Shown: piece by piece, positions 17,011 to 25,256 of the stretch
Layout of the letters: each line of letters begins with the position of its first letter
How positions within the stretch are numbered: the first letter of the stretch is position 1
NCBI RefSeq assembly: GCF_040543805.1
Contig: NZ_JBEUMS010000014.1
Location: forward strand, 1-64,000
DNA: 64,000 bases
Reading direction: 5' to 3'
Source of the DNA: Arcicella rosea
GTDB taxonomy: Bacteria; Bacteroidota; Bacteroidia; Cytophagales; Spirosomataceae
The notes under the pieces: generated by a model
Seen by the model: only the letters and a program-made list of their open reading frames with translations
The model's database searches: none
What the model was told of the DNA's origin: nothing
Position numbers and translations under genes: made by a program

Positions 17011-17691
17011 ATGTTAGATTTCCTCCAGAAAAATACTTTTTCAATAGTTTATACTTTCTTTTTGGGCTTGATGCCCATATTTGCTAGCTCTAGTATAAGC
17101 TATTGGCTAATTATGAACGAGCAGGAAGTTCAACATTTTACAACACTTCAATGGGTTTTGGTTTATGTAGCTTCGTGCTTTAGCATGGCTTTTGCCCTTA
17201 CTCCTACTACTTTTATTGCATTATTGAGTGGCTATTTCTTGGCTTGGAATGCCTTCGTTCCTATTGCCATTAGTTATTGGTGTGCCTCATACTTGGGTTT
17301 TAAAGTAGCGAAATTGATAGATGGGGGAAGATTTCTAAACAAACTTTCAGAAAAACCTAAAGTAAGACAAGTACTGGATAATCTTCAACAAGATGAATTT
17401 AAGATTATTTTATTGGCTCGTCTTTCGCCTGTTTTGCCTTTTGCCATTACTAATGTGTTGTTTTCTTTCTCAGGAACGAAACTAAAAAACTTTCTAACAG
17501 CAGGTTTTATCGGAATGCTTCCAAGAACTATTCTTTCAATTTGGTTAGGAACACAAGCCCAAGAAATTCGTAAACTGATAGAACACCCAAGTCAAGGCAG
17601 TGGCATTCAGTTTTTTGTTTTTGGTTTGATTCTGGTATCAATGTTGGGTTTGGGATATTTTATTAAGAAAGCTGTAAGTGTTAAGCTGTAG
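17011..17691 (+). CDS. VTT-domain membrane protein (TVP38/TMEM64 family)
   Basis: A 226-residue inner membrane protein with about five hydrophobic spans and the VTT (SNARE-associated) core, including the re-entrant segment LLARLSPVLPFAITN and the later GFIGMLPRTILSIWLG. Family members are linked to lipid scrambling or membrane homeostasis. The last codons and the TAG stop (KAVSVKL) lie within a copy of the intergenic AGCTGTA repeat, so the native C-terminus may have been altered by that element. Confidence 0.82.
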   Translation: MLDFLQKNTFSIVYTFFLGLMPIFASSSISYWLIMNEQEVQHFTTLQWVLVYVASCFSMAFALTPTTFIALLSGYFLAWNAFVPIAISYWCASYLGFKVAKLIDGGRFLNKLSEKPKVRQVLDNLQQDEFKIILLARLSPVLPFAITNVLFSFSGTKLKNFLTAGFIGMLPRTILSIWLGTQAQEIRKLIEHPSQGSGIQFFVFGLILVSMLGLGYFIKKAVSVKL

Positions 17692-17776
17692 GAAGCAAGT
17701 TGTTCGTGAGACACGAACAATGGCAAGAGACACGAACAACGGCAAGAAGAGCTCAAAGCTCATAGCTTACAGCTTA
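17670..17776. repeat. Intergenic AGCT-type repeat element, copy 1
   Basis: Between two convergent genes, TAAGCTGTA (17682-17690) and TACAGCTTA (17768-17776) form inverted ends. A copy of the 17-mer family AGCTATCAGCTTTGAGC lies at 17751-17767 in reverse (one mismatch). A short direct repeat, CGAACAA-YGGCAAGA, sits in the middle. Both flanking genes end AAGCTGTAR-stop within this element, so the repeat supplies both stop codons. Confidence 0.6.
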
Positions 17777-18444
17777 CTCTTAGCCTTCTCCATATAATAC
17801 CTACGAGTTCTTCCAATCATCATTCCGCCGATTACTCCTGGTGCAATCCAAACTACTAAACCCGGAATATATGGTGGATTATTTACAACCAAAAATGCCG
17901 TTACCGTAGCAATATAAGCTCCGCCCATTCTTGAAATATGATTCTGAAACCAATATCTCGCTTGGAAAGGAACAGTATTATCAATTACTTTTTTGCCTGA
18001 GAATACTCTTAAATCTTCTGTAGCCATCAACAACGAAAAGATGCCAAAAACATTAAATAAAATGGCATAAAAAGTAATCCCTTTTTGATAAGCCAATACT
18101 CCAAAAGTCATCATTGCTAAAGCACTAATGATGGTTAAAATTGCACCAATCCAATCAATTAATTCGGGTGCTAAATTTTTCTTCATTCGCACTAATCTTA
18201 CACCTGTGAAAGTATTATAAAAACTAAAAACAGCAATTCCTGCCAAGAATATTAATCGAAATTCCATTTTGAAGCGAATCAAAGCCGTTAGGGCTACTAA
18301 GAACATCGCCCAGTAAAATACATTGCCCCAAAACACATGGGCTTTTCCTCCTTTCTCGGCAAACATGGGTACTAAACCAGCAGTGAGTGCTGTAAAACCT
18401 GCTGCGATATGCACATACAATGCCATTTTTAAAACTATTTCCAT
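17767..18444 (-). CDS. Multi-span membrane protein, DUF2306-like
   Basis: From the ATG at 18444 the product is 225 residues with about seven hydrophobic spans and the opening MEIVLKMALYVHIAAGFTAL. The His-containing first span (YVHIAAG) and a later LFWGNVFYW-like segment resemble small heme- or quinone-associated membrane proteins of the DUF2306 kind; no catalytic motif is certain. The frame extends 49 codons further upstream, but that part is polar and unlike a membrane N-terminus, so the shorter start is chosen. Function unknown. Confidence 0.65.
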   Translation of the reverse strand: MEIVLKMALYVHIAAGFTALTAGLVPMFAEKGGKAHVFWGNVFYWAMFLVALTALIRFKMEFRLIFLAGIAVFSFYNTFTGVRLVRMKKNLAPELIDWIGAILTIISALAMMTFGVLAYQKGITFYAILFNVFGIFSLLMATEDLRVFSGKKVIDNTVPFQARYWFQNHISRMGGAYIATVTAFLVVNNPPYIPGLVVWIAPGVIGGMMIGRTRRYYMEKAKSKL

Positions 18445-18661
18445 TAGAGTATTCGTTTTGTGATTTACGTTTAGATTTTTATTTTTTGAATGGCTCAAAG
18501 GTAGGGCTACCTCACAAAATGGTAAAATACTTGGGGAAATGAACAAGAGATTGGGATGTTTGACAAAGTGGAGGGGATGTAATATCATCAATATAGTTCG
18601 TTAGGGCTAACTGTCAAGCTATATCTGAATATAACTACCCCTAAAAACTACTTATAAAAGG

Positions 18662-18692
18662 TTGAAATGTTAAAGAAATAAATTTAGATTTG
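18662..18692 (+). promoter_or_regulatory. Promoter of the ART-like two-gene module
   Basis: TTG at 18662-18664 and TAGATTTG at 18685-18692 match the Bacteroidota -33 TTG / -7 TAnnTTTG pair with 20-nt spacing. The start codon of the 58-residue gene follows 26 nt after the -7 box. Confidence 0.7.
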
Positions 18693-18717
18693 TATAGACG
18701 ATTTAAACAAAATTCTC

Positions 18718-18894
18718 ATGGAAACAAATCAAGTTAAACTTTTAGCATCATTGGCTAAAAAAATCAAATCTGAGAGAAAAGAAAGAGCTAAAGTGATAGC
18801 CTCTTTACAGTCTGCCAAAATCTTAACAAAAAACGAAAACTTCACTGGTCATTACAGTCATTTAAAAAAAGTTGTTAATGTTTCTGCCTCCTAA
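18718..18894 (+). CDS. 58-residue basic protein, candidate antitoxin
   Basis: An ATG 26 nt downstream of a good promoter opens a 58-codon frame starting METNQVKLLASLAKKIK. It has a basic helical centre (KSERKERAKVIASLQSAK) and a C-terminal ILTKNENFTGHYSHLKKV segment. The TAA stop overlaps the ATG of the next gene (TAATG), so the two are translationally coupled. Small size, basic character and coupling to an ADP-ribosyltransferase-like protein suggest an antitoxin or accessory partner. No named family is recognised with confidence. Confidence 0.65.
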   Translation: METNQVKLLASLAKKIKSERKERAKVIASLQSAKILTKNENFTGHYSHLKKVVNVSAS

Positions 18895-19526
18895 TGTATA
18901 ATAAAAGACCAAACTTAATGCTTGGTTTTCATGGATGTGATGAATCTGTGAGAAACGAGTTAGTTACTAAACCTGATATTGTAAAGAAAAGTCAAGAATC
19001 TTTTGATTGGCTTGGGAATGGTTTCTATGTCTGGGAAAATAACTACGAGCGAGCTCTTCAATGGGCTTTAGATAAAAAAGCAAGAGGGAAACTACAAAAC
19101 CCATCTGTTGTTGGAGTTGTATATCAACTGGATTACTGTTTAGATTTTACTGATGCTTCATTCATTAATATCCTTTCTTCATATTATGAATTGATGAAAG
19201 ATGATTTACTCTTTGCTGGCAAAACACTTCCAGAAAATAAAGATTTACCGAAAGACAAACACCATGATTTAATTTTAAGAGAATTAGATTGTGCCGTTAT
19301 TGAGTATTTACACCAAAAAATCAACGAACAAATCATTTCAGATATATCAACAAAAGGCTTTAGTGAATTAAAACATTTTGATACGGTAAGAGGTATTTTT
19401 ACAGAAGGTGGACCTGCTTTTGAAGGGGCAGGTATTCAGGCTAAAAATCATATACAAATTTGTATTAGAAACCTTAACTGCATTAAAGGTTTCTTTATTC
19501 CTAGAAAAGAAATAAAGTTTCCATAA
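18894..19526 (+). CDS. ADP-ribosyltransferase-like protein (DUF3990-like), candidate toxin
   Basis: A 210-residue soluble protein. The N-terminal GFHGCD (residues 11-16), then LGNGFYVWENNYERALQWA (about 42-60) and a late GAGIQAKNHIQICIRN resemble the spaced motifs of DUF3990-like and other ADP-ribosyltransferase folds: His in the first strand, an aromatic in the second, an acidic/Gln region in the last. Assignment to the fold is by motif pattern, and the catalytic Glu is not certain. It starts inside the stop of the 58-residue gene. A toxin that ADP-ribosylates a cell target, held by its partner, is the working model. Confidence 0.55.
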   Translation: MYNKRPNLMLGFHGCDESVRNELVTKPDIVKKSQESFDWLGNGFYVWENNYERALQWALDKKARGKLQNPSVVGVVYQLDYCLDFTDASFINILSSYYELMKDDLLFAGKTLPENKDLPKDKHHDLILRELDCAVIEYLHQKINEQIISDISTKGFSELKHFDTVRGIFTEGGPAFEGAGIQAKNHIQICIRNLNCIKGFFIPRKEIKFP

Positions 19527-19603
19527 CTTATTTTCAAGCTATGAAAAACCTTCTTTATCGTAAATTCAAACAATGGGAAGGTTATTTCATACTTCTCCAA
19601 CCA

Positions 19604-20500
19604 TCAATAATTAACATATTTTTCGTCAAAACTACCGTCTGCATATAAGTCTAATAGTCCGTAACCCGGAGCGGTTTGCTTGTTGTTGCCTTTCCACCAA
19701 GCACCACTTACAGCACCGTTACAGATATAAGTCACGTTATTATACTCAACTTTATCCCGTAAATGCACATGTCCACTCAAGCAAACTTTAACATTGGGAT
19801 GTTGATAAAATAGATTGATAATTTTTGCGGTATCGGTGTGCATATCGCCTCCTAACATTTCCCATCTGTTTCCCACTTTTTCTTTAATCATCAAAGTGGC
19901 TGTAAGGATTGGAATATGCGATAATACAAGAATCGGTGTGGATGGATTGGTATTCTTTAGCTCATTTTCAAGCCAAGCAAATTGCTCATCACCTAGTTTA
20001 CCAATGTACCAAGTATTATCAACATCAAGATGTACGCTATCAAGGATGATAAACTTCCAACCATTTTTCTCAACACTGTAATATGGTTTGGCAAGGCTCA
20101 ATTTATCTAAAGTATATTGTTTGCCATAAACGGCTTGTCCTTTGTTGTTTTCACTCCACCAAACATCATGGTTTCCTAAACAGTAATGGGCTGGAATAGA
20201 ACTTTCTGCTTTGATGATGTCTTCTAATAATTTCCATTGACTATTGATGTTGCTCAAATTTTCTTTGTTCATATCGAAAACAATATCGCCACCATTCAAG
20301 ATAAAATCTACTTTAGGACTTTGTTGCTGAACGTGATGCAGACATTTAGCAAATTTTGCTGGAGCGTCTAATTCATTTTTTAAATGAACATCGGTAAGAT
20401 GCGCTACTCTCAGGACTGGCTTTTTTCCTTTCAAGAGAGGGCTTAAAGCTGGCGTTAAAAATAAGCCTCCAATATTTTTAATGACGGATCTTCTTTCCAT
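19604..20500 (-). CDS. Calcineurin-like metallophosphoesterase, exported
   Basis: All metallophosphoesterase motifs are present in order: LTDVH (first metal ligands), NGGDIVFDM, CLGNHDVWW, LSHIPI and LSGHVHLRD. The N-terminus (MERRSVIKNIGGLFLTPAL) is a short Tat-like signal, so the enzyme probably acts outside the cytoplasm. At 298 residues it fits the compact purple-phosphatase-like group. The physiological phosphoester is unknown. Confidence 0.85.
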   Translation of the reverse strand: MERRSVIKNIGGLFLTPALSPLLKGKKPVLRVAHLTDVHLKNELDAPAKFAKCLHHVQQQSPKVDFILNGGDIVFDMNKENLSNINSQWKLLEDIIKAESSIPAHYCLGNHDVWWSENNKGQAVYGKQYTLDKLSLAKPYYSVEKNGWKFIILDSVHLDVDNTWYIGKLGDEQFAWLENELKNTNPSTPILVLSHIPILTATLMIKEKVGNRWEMLGGDMHTDTAKIINLFYQHPNVKVCLSGHVHLRDKVEYNNVTYICNGAVSGAWWKGNNKQTAPGYGLLDLYADGSFDEKYVNY

Positions 20501-20769
20501 TATTTTCCTTGTTTGATTGTTTTTTTGAGTATCATTCCGACAAAAGTAAAGCCTTGATATATACTTTAGATGTTGGTATTGTCATGATTTTATTAAGAGT
20601 TGATAAAGCACTGTACTCATCATTTAGTAGCTAGGACGAACTTTAAAATTTGAAGAAGATAAAGGATACAATGTAGTACTGTATTGAGTAAATAGAGGTG
20701 ATATTCGGTGGATTAAAGGAGCTATTGATTAACATTGCCTCGTTGAATGATAAAATTTATTACTTCACT

Positions 20770-21072
20770 GAGATATATACCTTGGGCATTTAGATTTATT
20801 AGCTTGGATTTTAGATATATGCTTTGGGCATTTAGATTTATTGGCTTGGATTTTAGATATATTCTTTGGGTAATTAGATTTAATAGCTTGGATTTTAGAT
20901 ATATATCTTTGGTATTTAGATTTATTGGCTTGGCTTTAAGATATATACCTTGGGCATTTAGATTTAATGGTTTGGCTTTTAGATATATATCTTGGGCATT
21001 TAGATTTAATGGCTTGGCTTTAAGATATACTCCTTTGGCATTTAGATTTATTGGCTTGGCTTTGTGATACAT
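20770..21072. repeat. Tandem array with 42-bp period built from ~21-bp half units
   Basis: About seven to eight units of a 42-bp sequence containing TTGGGCATTTAGATTTATT and a related half, TTGGATTTTAGATATAT, follow one another between the Gfo/Idh gene and the metallophosphoesterase gene. The half units are offset by 20-22 bp. Because 42 is divisible by three, long frames stay open on both strands. The minus-strand frame of 127 codons begins in the loop of a terminator and its unit changes are mostly non-silent, so it is not annotated as a gene. The flanks 20501-20769 show nothing else clear. Confidence 0.75.
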
Positions 21073-21093
21073 GCTTTTGGCAATGATACTAAA

Positions 21094-21123
21094 AAGGGAG
21101 AACAAGTTAATTTGCCCTCCCTT
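21094..21123 (-). terminator. Intrinsic terminator after the Gfo/Idh gene
   Basis: On the minus strand AAGGGAG (21123-21117) pairs with CTCCCTT (21100-21094) around a 16-nt loop and is followed by TTTAGT. It lies 8 nt past the oxidoreductase stop. Confidence 0.65.
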
Positions 21124-21130
21124 CTTTATA

Positions 21131-22579
21131 CTATAAATTCCAACCTTGACGGTACTCTCTCTTCACAAACTGATTTGCTTCATCGAAATTGGTAATTTTC
21201 ATCTCTTTTCCATCCCAAAGCAGTTTCTTTCTTCCATTATAGTCATATTCTTGTAACCATTGTTTGTCTTTTTTAGGAGAACGGAAGAAGTAACTTCTAA
21301 TCGCTAAGTTCCCCATCAAAACAGCTTCCGACATTGGTCCTGAGTAATCAAAAGAAGAACTTAAAGGCTTATGTTTTCCGTAACCATCTCTACAAGCTTG
21401 TAACCATTGTTGATAATGTCCTGCACCATCCGAACCGACTACTCTTTCAATCGTGATAGGCAGTTTTTCGCCTTTTGCTTTCAAGCTTTCGCTTCCCCAA
21501 AGCGTAGGATTTGAACCATACACACCGCACATCATTACGCCTTTTGTGCCAAGCAATAATACTCCACCACTCCAGTCACCTAATTTTACATCAGCAGGAA
21601 TTTCTTCTGGACGTTCAGGCATTAATCCGCCATCATACCAAGTCATTTTTACATCAGACTTTCCTTTTCTCGGAAATTTCAAATGAATCATGGAAGCAGC
21701 AGGATAACTTTCAGGGAAATATCCTTCTTTGAAAGGACCTGTCCAAGCGGTATTTGCAATACTACATTCCACTTCCGAAGGATAACCCAAGCCTAATACT
21801 CTATAAGGTGGGTCCATCATGTGGCAAGCCATATCGCCCAAAGAACCCGTTCCATAATTCACCCAACCTCTCCAGTTGAAAGGATGATAGGCTGGTTGAT
21901 AATCTTCCCACTCGGCAGGACCAAGCCATAAATCCCAATCTACTTCTTTAGGAACTTCTACTTTGCCAGTTGGTTTAGCTATACCCTGTGGCCAAACTGG
22001 TCGGTTTGTCCAAACATGAACTTTAGATACTTCACCAATCAATCCAGCTTTATACCATTCCATCATTCTTCGTACACCATCGCCCGAAGAACCTTGATTT
22101 CCCATTTGTGTCACTACTTTTTGCTGAACAGCAGCTTCAGTCATTTTACGAACTTCGTAAATATTATGTGCCAAAGGTTTTTGTACATATACATGTTTGC
22201 CTAAACTCATCGCCGCCATTGCTGAAACATAGTGCGTATGGTCGGGCGTAGAAACCGTTACGGCATCAATATTATCCTTTTCTTTTTCCAGCATGATACG
22301 GAAATCTTTGTACTTATTAGCACTAGGAAACTTCTCGACAGACTGCTTCATTTGGCGGTCATCAATATCACAAAGTGCTGCAATGTTATTTCTTCCACTA
22401 TCATAAGCGCCAAGAATATCCGACCAACCTTTACCTCCGCAACCGATGGCAGCGATATTGAGTTTATCGGAAGGAGCAATGAAGCCTTTTCCGCCTAACA
22501 CATGGCGAGGTACAATGTAGAAACCCGCTACTGCCAAAGAACTTTTCTTGAGAAAATCCCGTCTTGAATTATTTTCCAT
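21131..22579 (-). CDS. Gfo/Idh/MocA family oxidoreductase, Tat-exported
   Basis: An NAD(P)-dependent sugar or polyol oxidoreductase of the family often found in Bacteroidota with a Tat signal. The N-terminus has NSRRDFLKKSSLAVAGF (twin-Arg motif at 5-6). The Rossmann segment is AAIGCGGKGWSD, the family KP motif appears as YVQKPLAHN, and catalytic-domain features WDLWLGPAEW and GDMACHMMD follow. At 482 residues the length is normal. The upstream leader can fold into two hairpins that overlap its ribosome-binding region. Confidence 0.88.
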   Translation of the reverse strand: MENNSRRDFLKKSSLAVAGFYIVPRHVLGGKGFIAPSDKLNIAAIGCGGKGWSDILGAYDSGRNNIAALCDIDDRQMKQSVEKFPSANKYKDFRIMLEKEKDNIDAVTVSTPDHTHYVSAMAAMSLGKHVYVQKPLAHNIYEVRKMTEAAVQQKVVTQMGNQGSSGDGVRRMMEWYKAGLIGEVSKVHVWTNRPVWPQGIAKPTGKVEVPKEVDWDLWLGPAEWEDYQPAYHPFNWRGWVNYGTGSLGDMACHMMDPPYRVLGLGYPSEVECSIANTAWTGPFKEGYFPESYPAASMIHLKFPRKGKSDVKMTWYDGGLMPERPEEIPADVKLGDWSGGVLLLGTKGVMMCGVYGSNPTLWGSESLKAKGEKLPITIERVVGSDGAGHYQQWLQACRDGYGKHKPLSSSFDYSGPMSEAVLMGNLAIRSYFFRSPKKDKQWLQEYDYNGRKKLLWDGKEMKITNFDEANQFVKREYRQGWNL

Positions 22580-22587
22580 ATTTAAAA

Positions 22588-22651
22588 ACTCCTTTGCCCA
22601 AACAGGAGTGGTTTAAAGCTTTTACTGATTCGAATGGGCAAATGAATCAGT
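22588..22651 (-). promoter_or_regulatory. Leader with two loop-complementary hairpins before the Gfo/Idh gene
   Basis: Hairpin A pairs 22588-22592 with 22605-22609 (ACTCC/GGAGT, 12-nt loop). Hairpin B pairs 22624-22631 with 22644-22651 (ACTGATTC/GAATCAGT, 12-nt loop). The loops carry perfectly complementary 8-mers, TTTGCCCA (22593-22600) and TGGGCAAA (22635-22642), so a kissing interaction is possible. In the minus-strand mRNA hairpin A contains AAAGGAG about 10 nt before the ATG, a strong Shine-Dalgarno site that the stem would mask. Confidence 0.45.
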
Positions 22652-22790
22652 TTGGTTTGCTAATGATTATTGAATATAAGAAGTTTATTGATTCGCTACT
22701 AAAGATATACTCGTTGAAATTAGCTTTTGTACTGTGATATGAGGAATTGATTATGTTATTTTGAGAAAGAATTCCAAACACTTCACTCAA

Positions 22791-23912
22791 ATGAAAATTG
22801 AAACATTAGCGATACAGTCCACTCAAATGCACGATGCCAATGCAGGTGCTGTCACTTCGCCTATTTATTTATCCACCACTTTTGAAAGAGAGACAGACGG
22901 CTCATACTCACACGGATATATTTATTCAAGAGCTGATAATCCCAATCGTCAGCTTTTAGAAAAAAGTATTGCTTTACTTGAAAACGGAACCGTTGGATTA
23001 GCCTTTGCTTCAGGCATGGCAGCAACTACTGCTTTGTTTCAAAGCTTACAATCAGGCGACCATATCATTACTCCAGACGATGCTTACTTTGCTACGAATG
23101 TATTAATCACCGAAGTATTCGGACAATGGGGTTTGTCTATGACAACTGTGGATATGACAGATTTGGAAGCAGTAAAATCAGCCATTCAACCCAATACCAA
23201 ATTATTTTGGATAGAAACGCCTTCCAATCCACAACTAAAAATTGCCGATATTCAAGCCATTAGCGAAATCGCAAAAGGAATCGGAGCTTTGGTAGCCGTT
23301 GATAATACTTGGGCAACACCCATTTTACAAAGACCATTAGATTTAGGTGCTGATATAGTGATGCACTCAACCACAAAGTATTTTGGTGGACACAGTGATG
23401 TTTTAAGTGGTGCGTTAATCATCAAAGAAGAAGGTGAATTATCGAATAAATTAAGAACGATTCAGAAATTAACTGGCGGAGTACCTTCTCCATTTGAGTC
23501 GTGGTTAGTGGCGAGAGGCATTAAAACTTTGGCTTTAAGAGTAAAAGCACAAACAGAAAACGCTGGGAAATTAGCTGATTTCCTAAGTACTCATCCACAA
23601 ATAGAAGCAGTACATTATCCAGGTTTAACAACCCATCCACAACATGCAATTGCCAAAAAACAAATGGTAAATGGTTTTGGAGCGATGCTTTCAGTACAAG
23701 TAAAAGGTGATGCTAAACATGCGATGGCATTAACTGGGAAACTCAAACTTTTTATAACAGCAACCAGTTTAGGCGGCGTAGAAAGTTTAATTGAACATAG
23801 AAAATCAGTAGAAGGAACAGATAGCCCAACACCCGATAATTTACTTCGTGTTTCTGTGGGACTAGAGAATATTGATGATTTAATTGATGATTGGTCAACG
23901 GCGTTGAAATAA
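22791..23912 (+). CDS. Trans-sulfuration PLP enzyme (cystathionine gamma-synthase/lyase family)
   Basis: A PLP enzyme of the Cys/Met metabolism family. The phosphate- and cofactor-binding motifs YSRADNPNRQLLE and FASGMAATTALF are followed by VDNTWATP and the lysine motif HSTTKYFGGHSDV. From the ATG at 22791 it has 373 residues, the family norm; an in-frame TTG 30 nt upstream is less likely. Cystathionine gamma-synthase, gamma-lyase and beta-lyase cannot be separated by eye. No SAM-type riboswitch is visible upstream. Confidence 0.87.
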   Translation: MKIETLAIQSTQMHDANAGAVTSPIYLSTTFERETDGSYSHGYIYSRADNPNRQLLEKSIALLENGTVGLAFASGMAATTALFQSLQSGDHIITPDDAYFATNVLITEVFGQWGLSMTTVDMTDLEAVKSAIQPNTKLFWIETPSNPQLKIADIQAISEIAKGIGALVAVDNTWATPILQRPLDLGADIVMHSTTKYFGGHSDVLSGALIIKEEGELSNKLRTIQKLTGGVPSPFESWLVARGIKTLALRVKAQTENAGKLADFLSTHPQIEAVHYPGLTTHPQHAIAKKQMVNGFGAMLSVQVKGDAKHAMALTGKLKLFITATSLGGVESLIEHRKSVEGTDSPTPDNLLRVSVGLENIDDLIDDWSTALK

Positions 23913-23918
23913 GTTTTG

Positions 23919-23948
23919 AAGGAGGTTTCGCAAGAGCCTCCTTTTTTG
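23919..23948 (+). terminator. Intrinsic terminator after the trans-sulfuration gene
   Basis: AAGGAGG (23919-23925) pairs with CCTCCTT (23937-23943), with a short loop and a following TTTTT run. Confidence 0.85.
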
Positions 23949-24061
23949 ATGCACCTGTTTCAAATTTATCCTTGTTTAAAAATAAAATTGCAAATTTTAT
24001 TATGCAAGCATACTATTTTATATATTTGAGTAATAATCTCAATATAAAAACTTGATTTAAC

Positions 24062-25225
24062 ATGAGTGATTCAATCTTTCAAGGCTTGAACTTTCAATTA
24101 TCGGAAGAACATCTTGCCGTACAACAAGCAGCTCGTGATTTTGCTCAAACAGAATTACTTCCAGAAGTAATTGATCGTGATGAAAAAGAATTTTTTCCAG
24201 AAGAATTAGTGCGAAAAATGGGAGAACTGGGTTTTCTGGGCATGATGGTTTCACCAGAATATGGAGGTGGAGGAATGGATACTGTTTCTTATGTGTTGGC
24301 GATGGAGGAATTATCAAAAGTTGATGCTTCTGCTTCGGTAATGGTTTCTGTCAATAATTCTTTAGTTTGTTATGGATTAGAAGCTTTCGGAACGGAAGAA
24401 CAAAAACAAAAATACCTTGTGCCTTTAGCAAAAGGCGAAATCATCGGGGCTTTTGCTTTGTCTGAACCCGAAGCAGGTTCGGATGCTACTTCTCAGCATA
24501 CCACTGCCGAAGACATGGGCGATTATTACTTATTAAACGGCACTAAAAACTGGATTACCAATGGAGGAAGAGCGAGCGTATATTTAGTAATGGCACAAAC
24601 ACATCCAGAATTGGGTCATAAAGGAATTAATTGCTTGATTGTAGAGCGTGGAATGGAAGGTTTTCAAGTAGGAAAGAAAGAGAAAAAACTAGGAATTCGA
24701 GGTTCTGATACACATTCATTAATGTTTACAGATGTGAAAGTACCCAAAGAAAATAGAATTGGAGCAGATGGTTTTGGTTTTAAATTTGCCATGTCCACTT
24801 TAAATGGCGGCAGAATTGGCATTGCAGCACAAGCTTTGGGTATTGCCTCTGGTGCTTATGAATTATCATTGAAGTATGCACAAGAGCGAAAATCATTTGG
24901 CAAAGCCATTGCTGAACACCAAGCGATACAATTCAAGTTAGCAGATATGGCAACGAATATTGAAGCGGCTCGTTTACTTTGTTTCAAAGCTGCATTTGAT
25001 AAAGACCAGCACAAAAGCTATGTACAGTCGGCGGCGATGGCAAAATTATTTTGTTCGCAAGTAGCGATGGATACAACCATTGAAGCCGTACAAATTCATG
25101 GAGGTTATGGTTTTGTAAAAGAGTTTCACGTAGAAAGAATGATGAGAGATGCCAAAATCACACAGATTTATGAAGGTACTTCAGAAATTCAAAAAATGGT
25201 TATTGCTAGGGAAATCCTAAAATAA
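24062..25225 (+). CDS. Acyl-CoA dehydrogenase
   Basis: A FAD-dependent alpha,beta-dehydrogenase of acyl-CoA thioesters, feeding electrons to ETF. The family motifs are clear: GAFALSEPEAGSDATS (FAD/substrate binding), WITNGGRA, QERKSFGKAI and the C-terminal IYEGTSEIQKMVIARE, which holds the catalytic Glu region. The 387 residues match short-chain enzymes (butyryl-CoA type). A -7 like TATATTTG lies at 24021-24028. It is monocistronic and has its own terminator. Confidence 0.92.
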   Translation: MSDSIFQGLNFQLSEEHLAVQQAARDFAQTELLPEVIDRDEKEFFPEELVRKMGELGFLGMMVSPEYGGGGMDTVSYVLAMEELSKVDASASVMVSVNNSLVCYGLEAFGTEEQKQKYLVPLAKGEIIGAFALSEPEAGSDATSQHTTAEDMGDYYLLNGTKNWITNGGRASVYLVMAQTHPELGHKGINCLIVERGMEGFQVGKKEKKLGIRGSDTHSLMFTDVKVPKENRIGADGFGFKFAMSTLNGGRIGIAAQALGIASGAYELSLKYAQERKSFGKAIAEHQAIQFKLADMATNIEAARLLCFKAAFDKDQHKSYVQSAAMAKLFCSQVAMDTTIEAVQIHGGYGFVKEFHVERMMRDAKITQIYEGTSEIQKMVIAREILK

Positions 25226-25255
25226 AAATTGGAGGCTTTTAGGCCTCCAATTTTT
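25224..25255. terminator. Bidirectional terminator between convergent genes
   Basis: A 13-bp perfect stem (25224-25236 with 25243-25255), a 6-nt loop, and A-run/U-run flanks on both strands. It serves the acyl-CoA dehydrogenase and the convergent hybrid kinase. Confidence 0.9.
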
Positions 25256-25256
25256 A

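Noticed and set aside
20722..21105. 127-codon minus-strand frame with repeats of YLKAKPLNLNAQGI
   Set aside because: It is a by-product of the 42-bp array. It starts in a terminator loop, the plus strand is equally open, and unit changes are mostly non-silent.
22580..22790. SAM riboswitch upstream of the trans-sulfuration gene
   Set aside because: The hairpins present do not show the four-way SAM-I layout, and they lie close to the oppositely oriented Gfo/Idh start.
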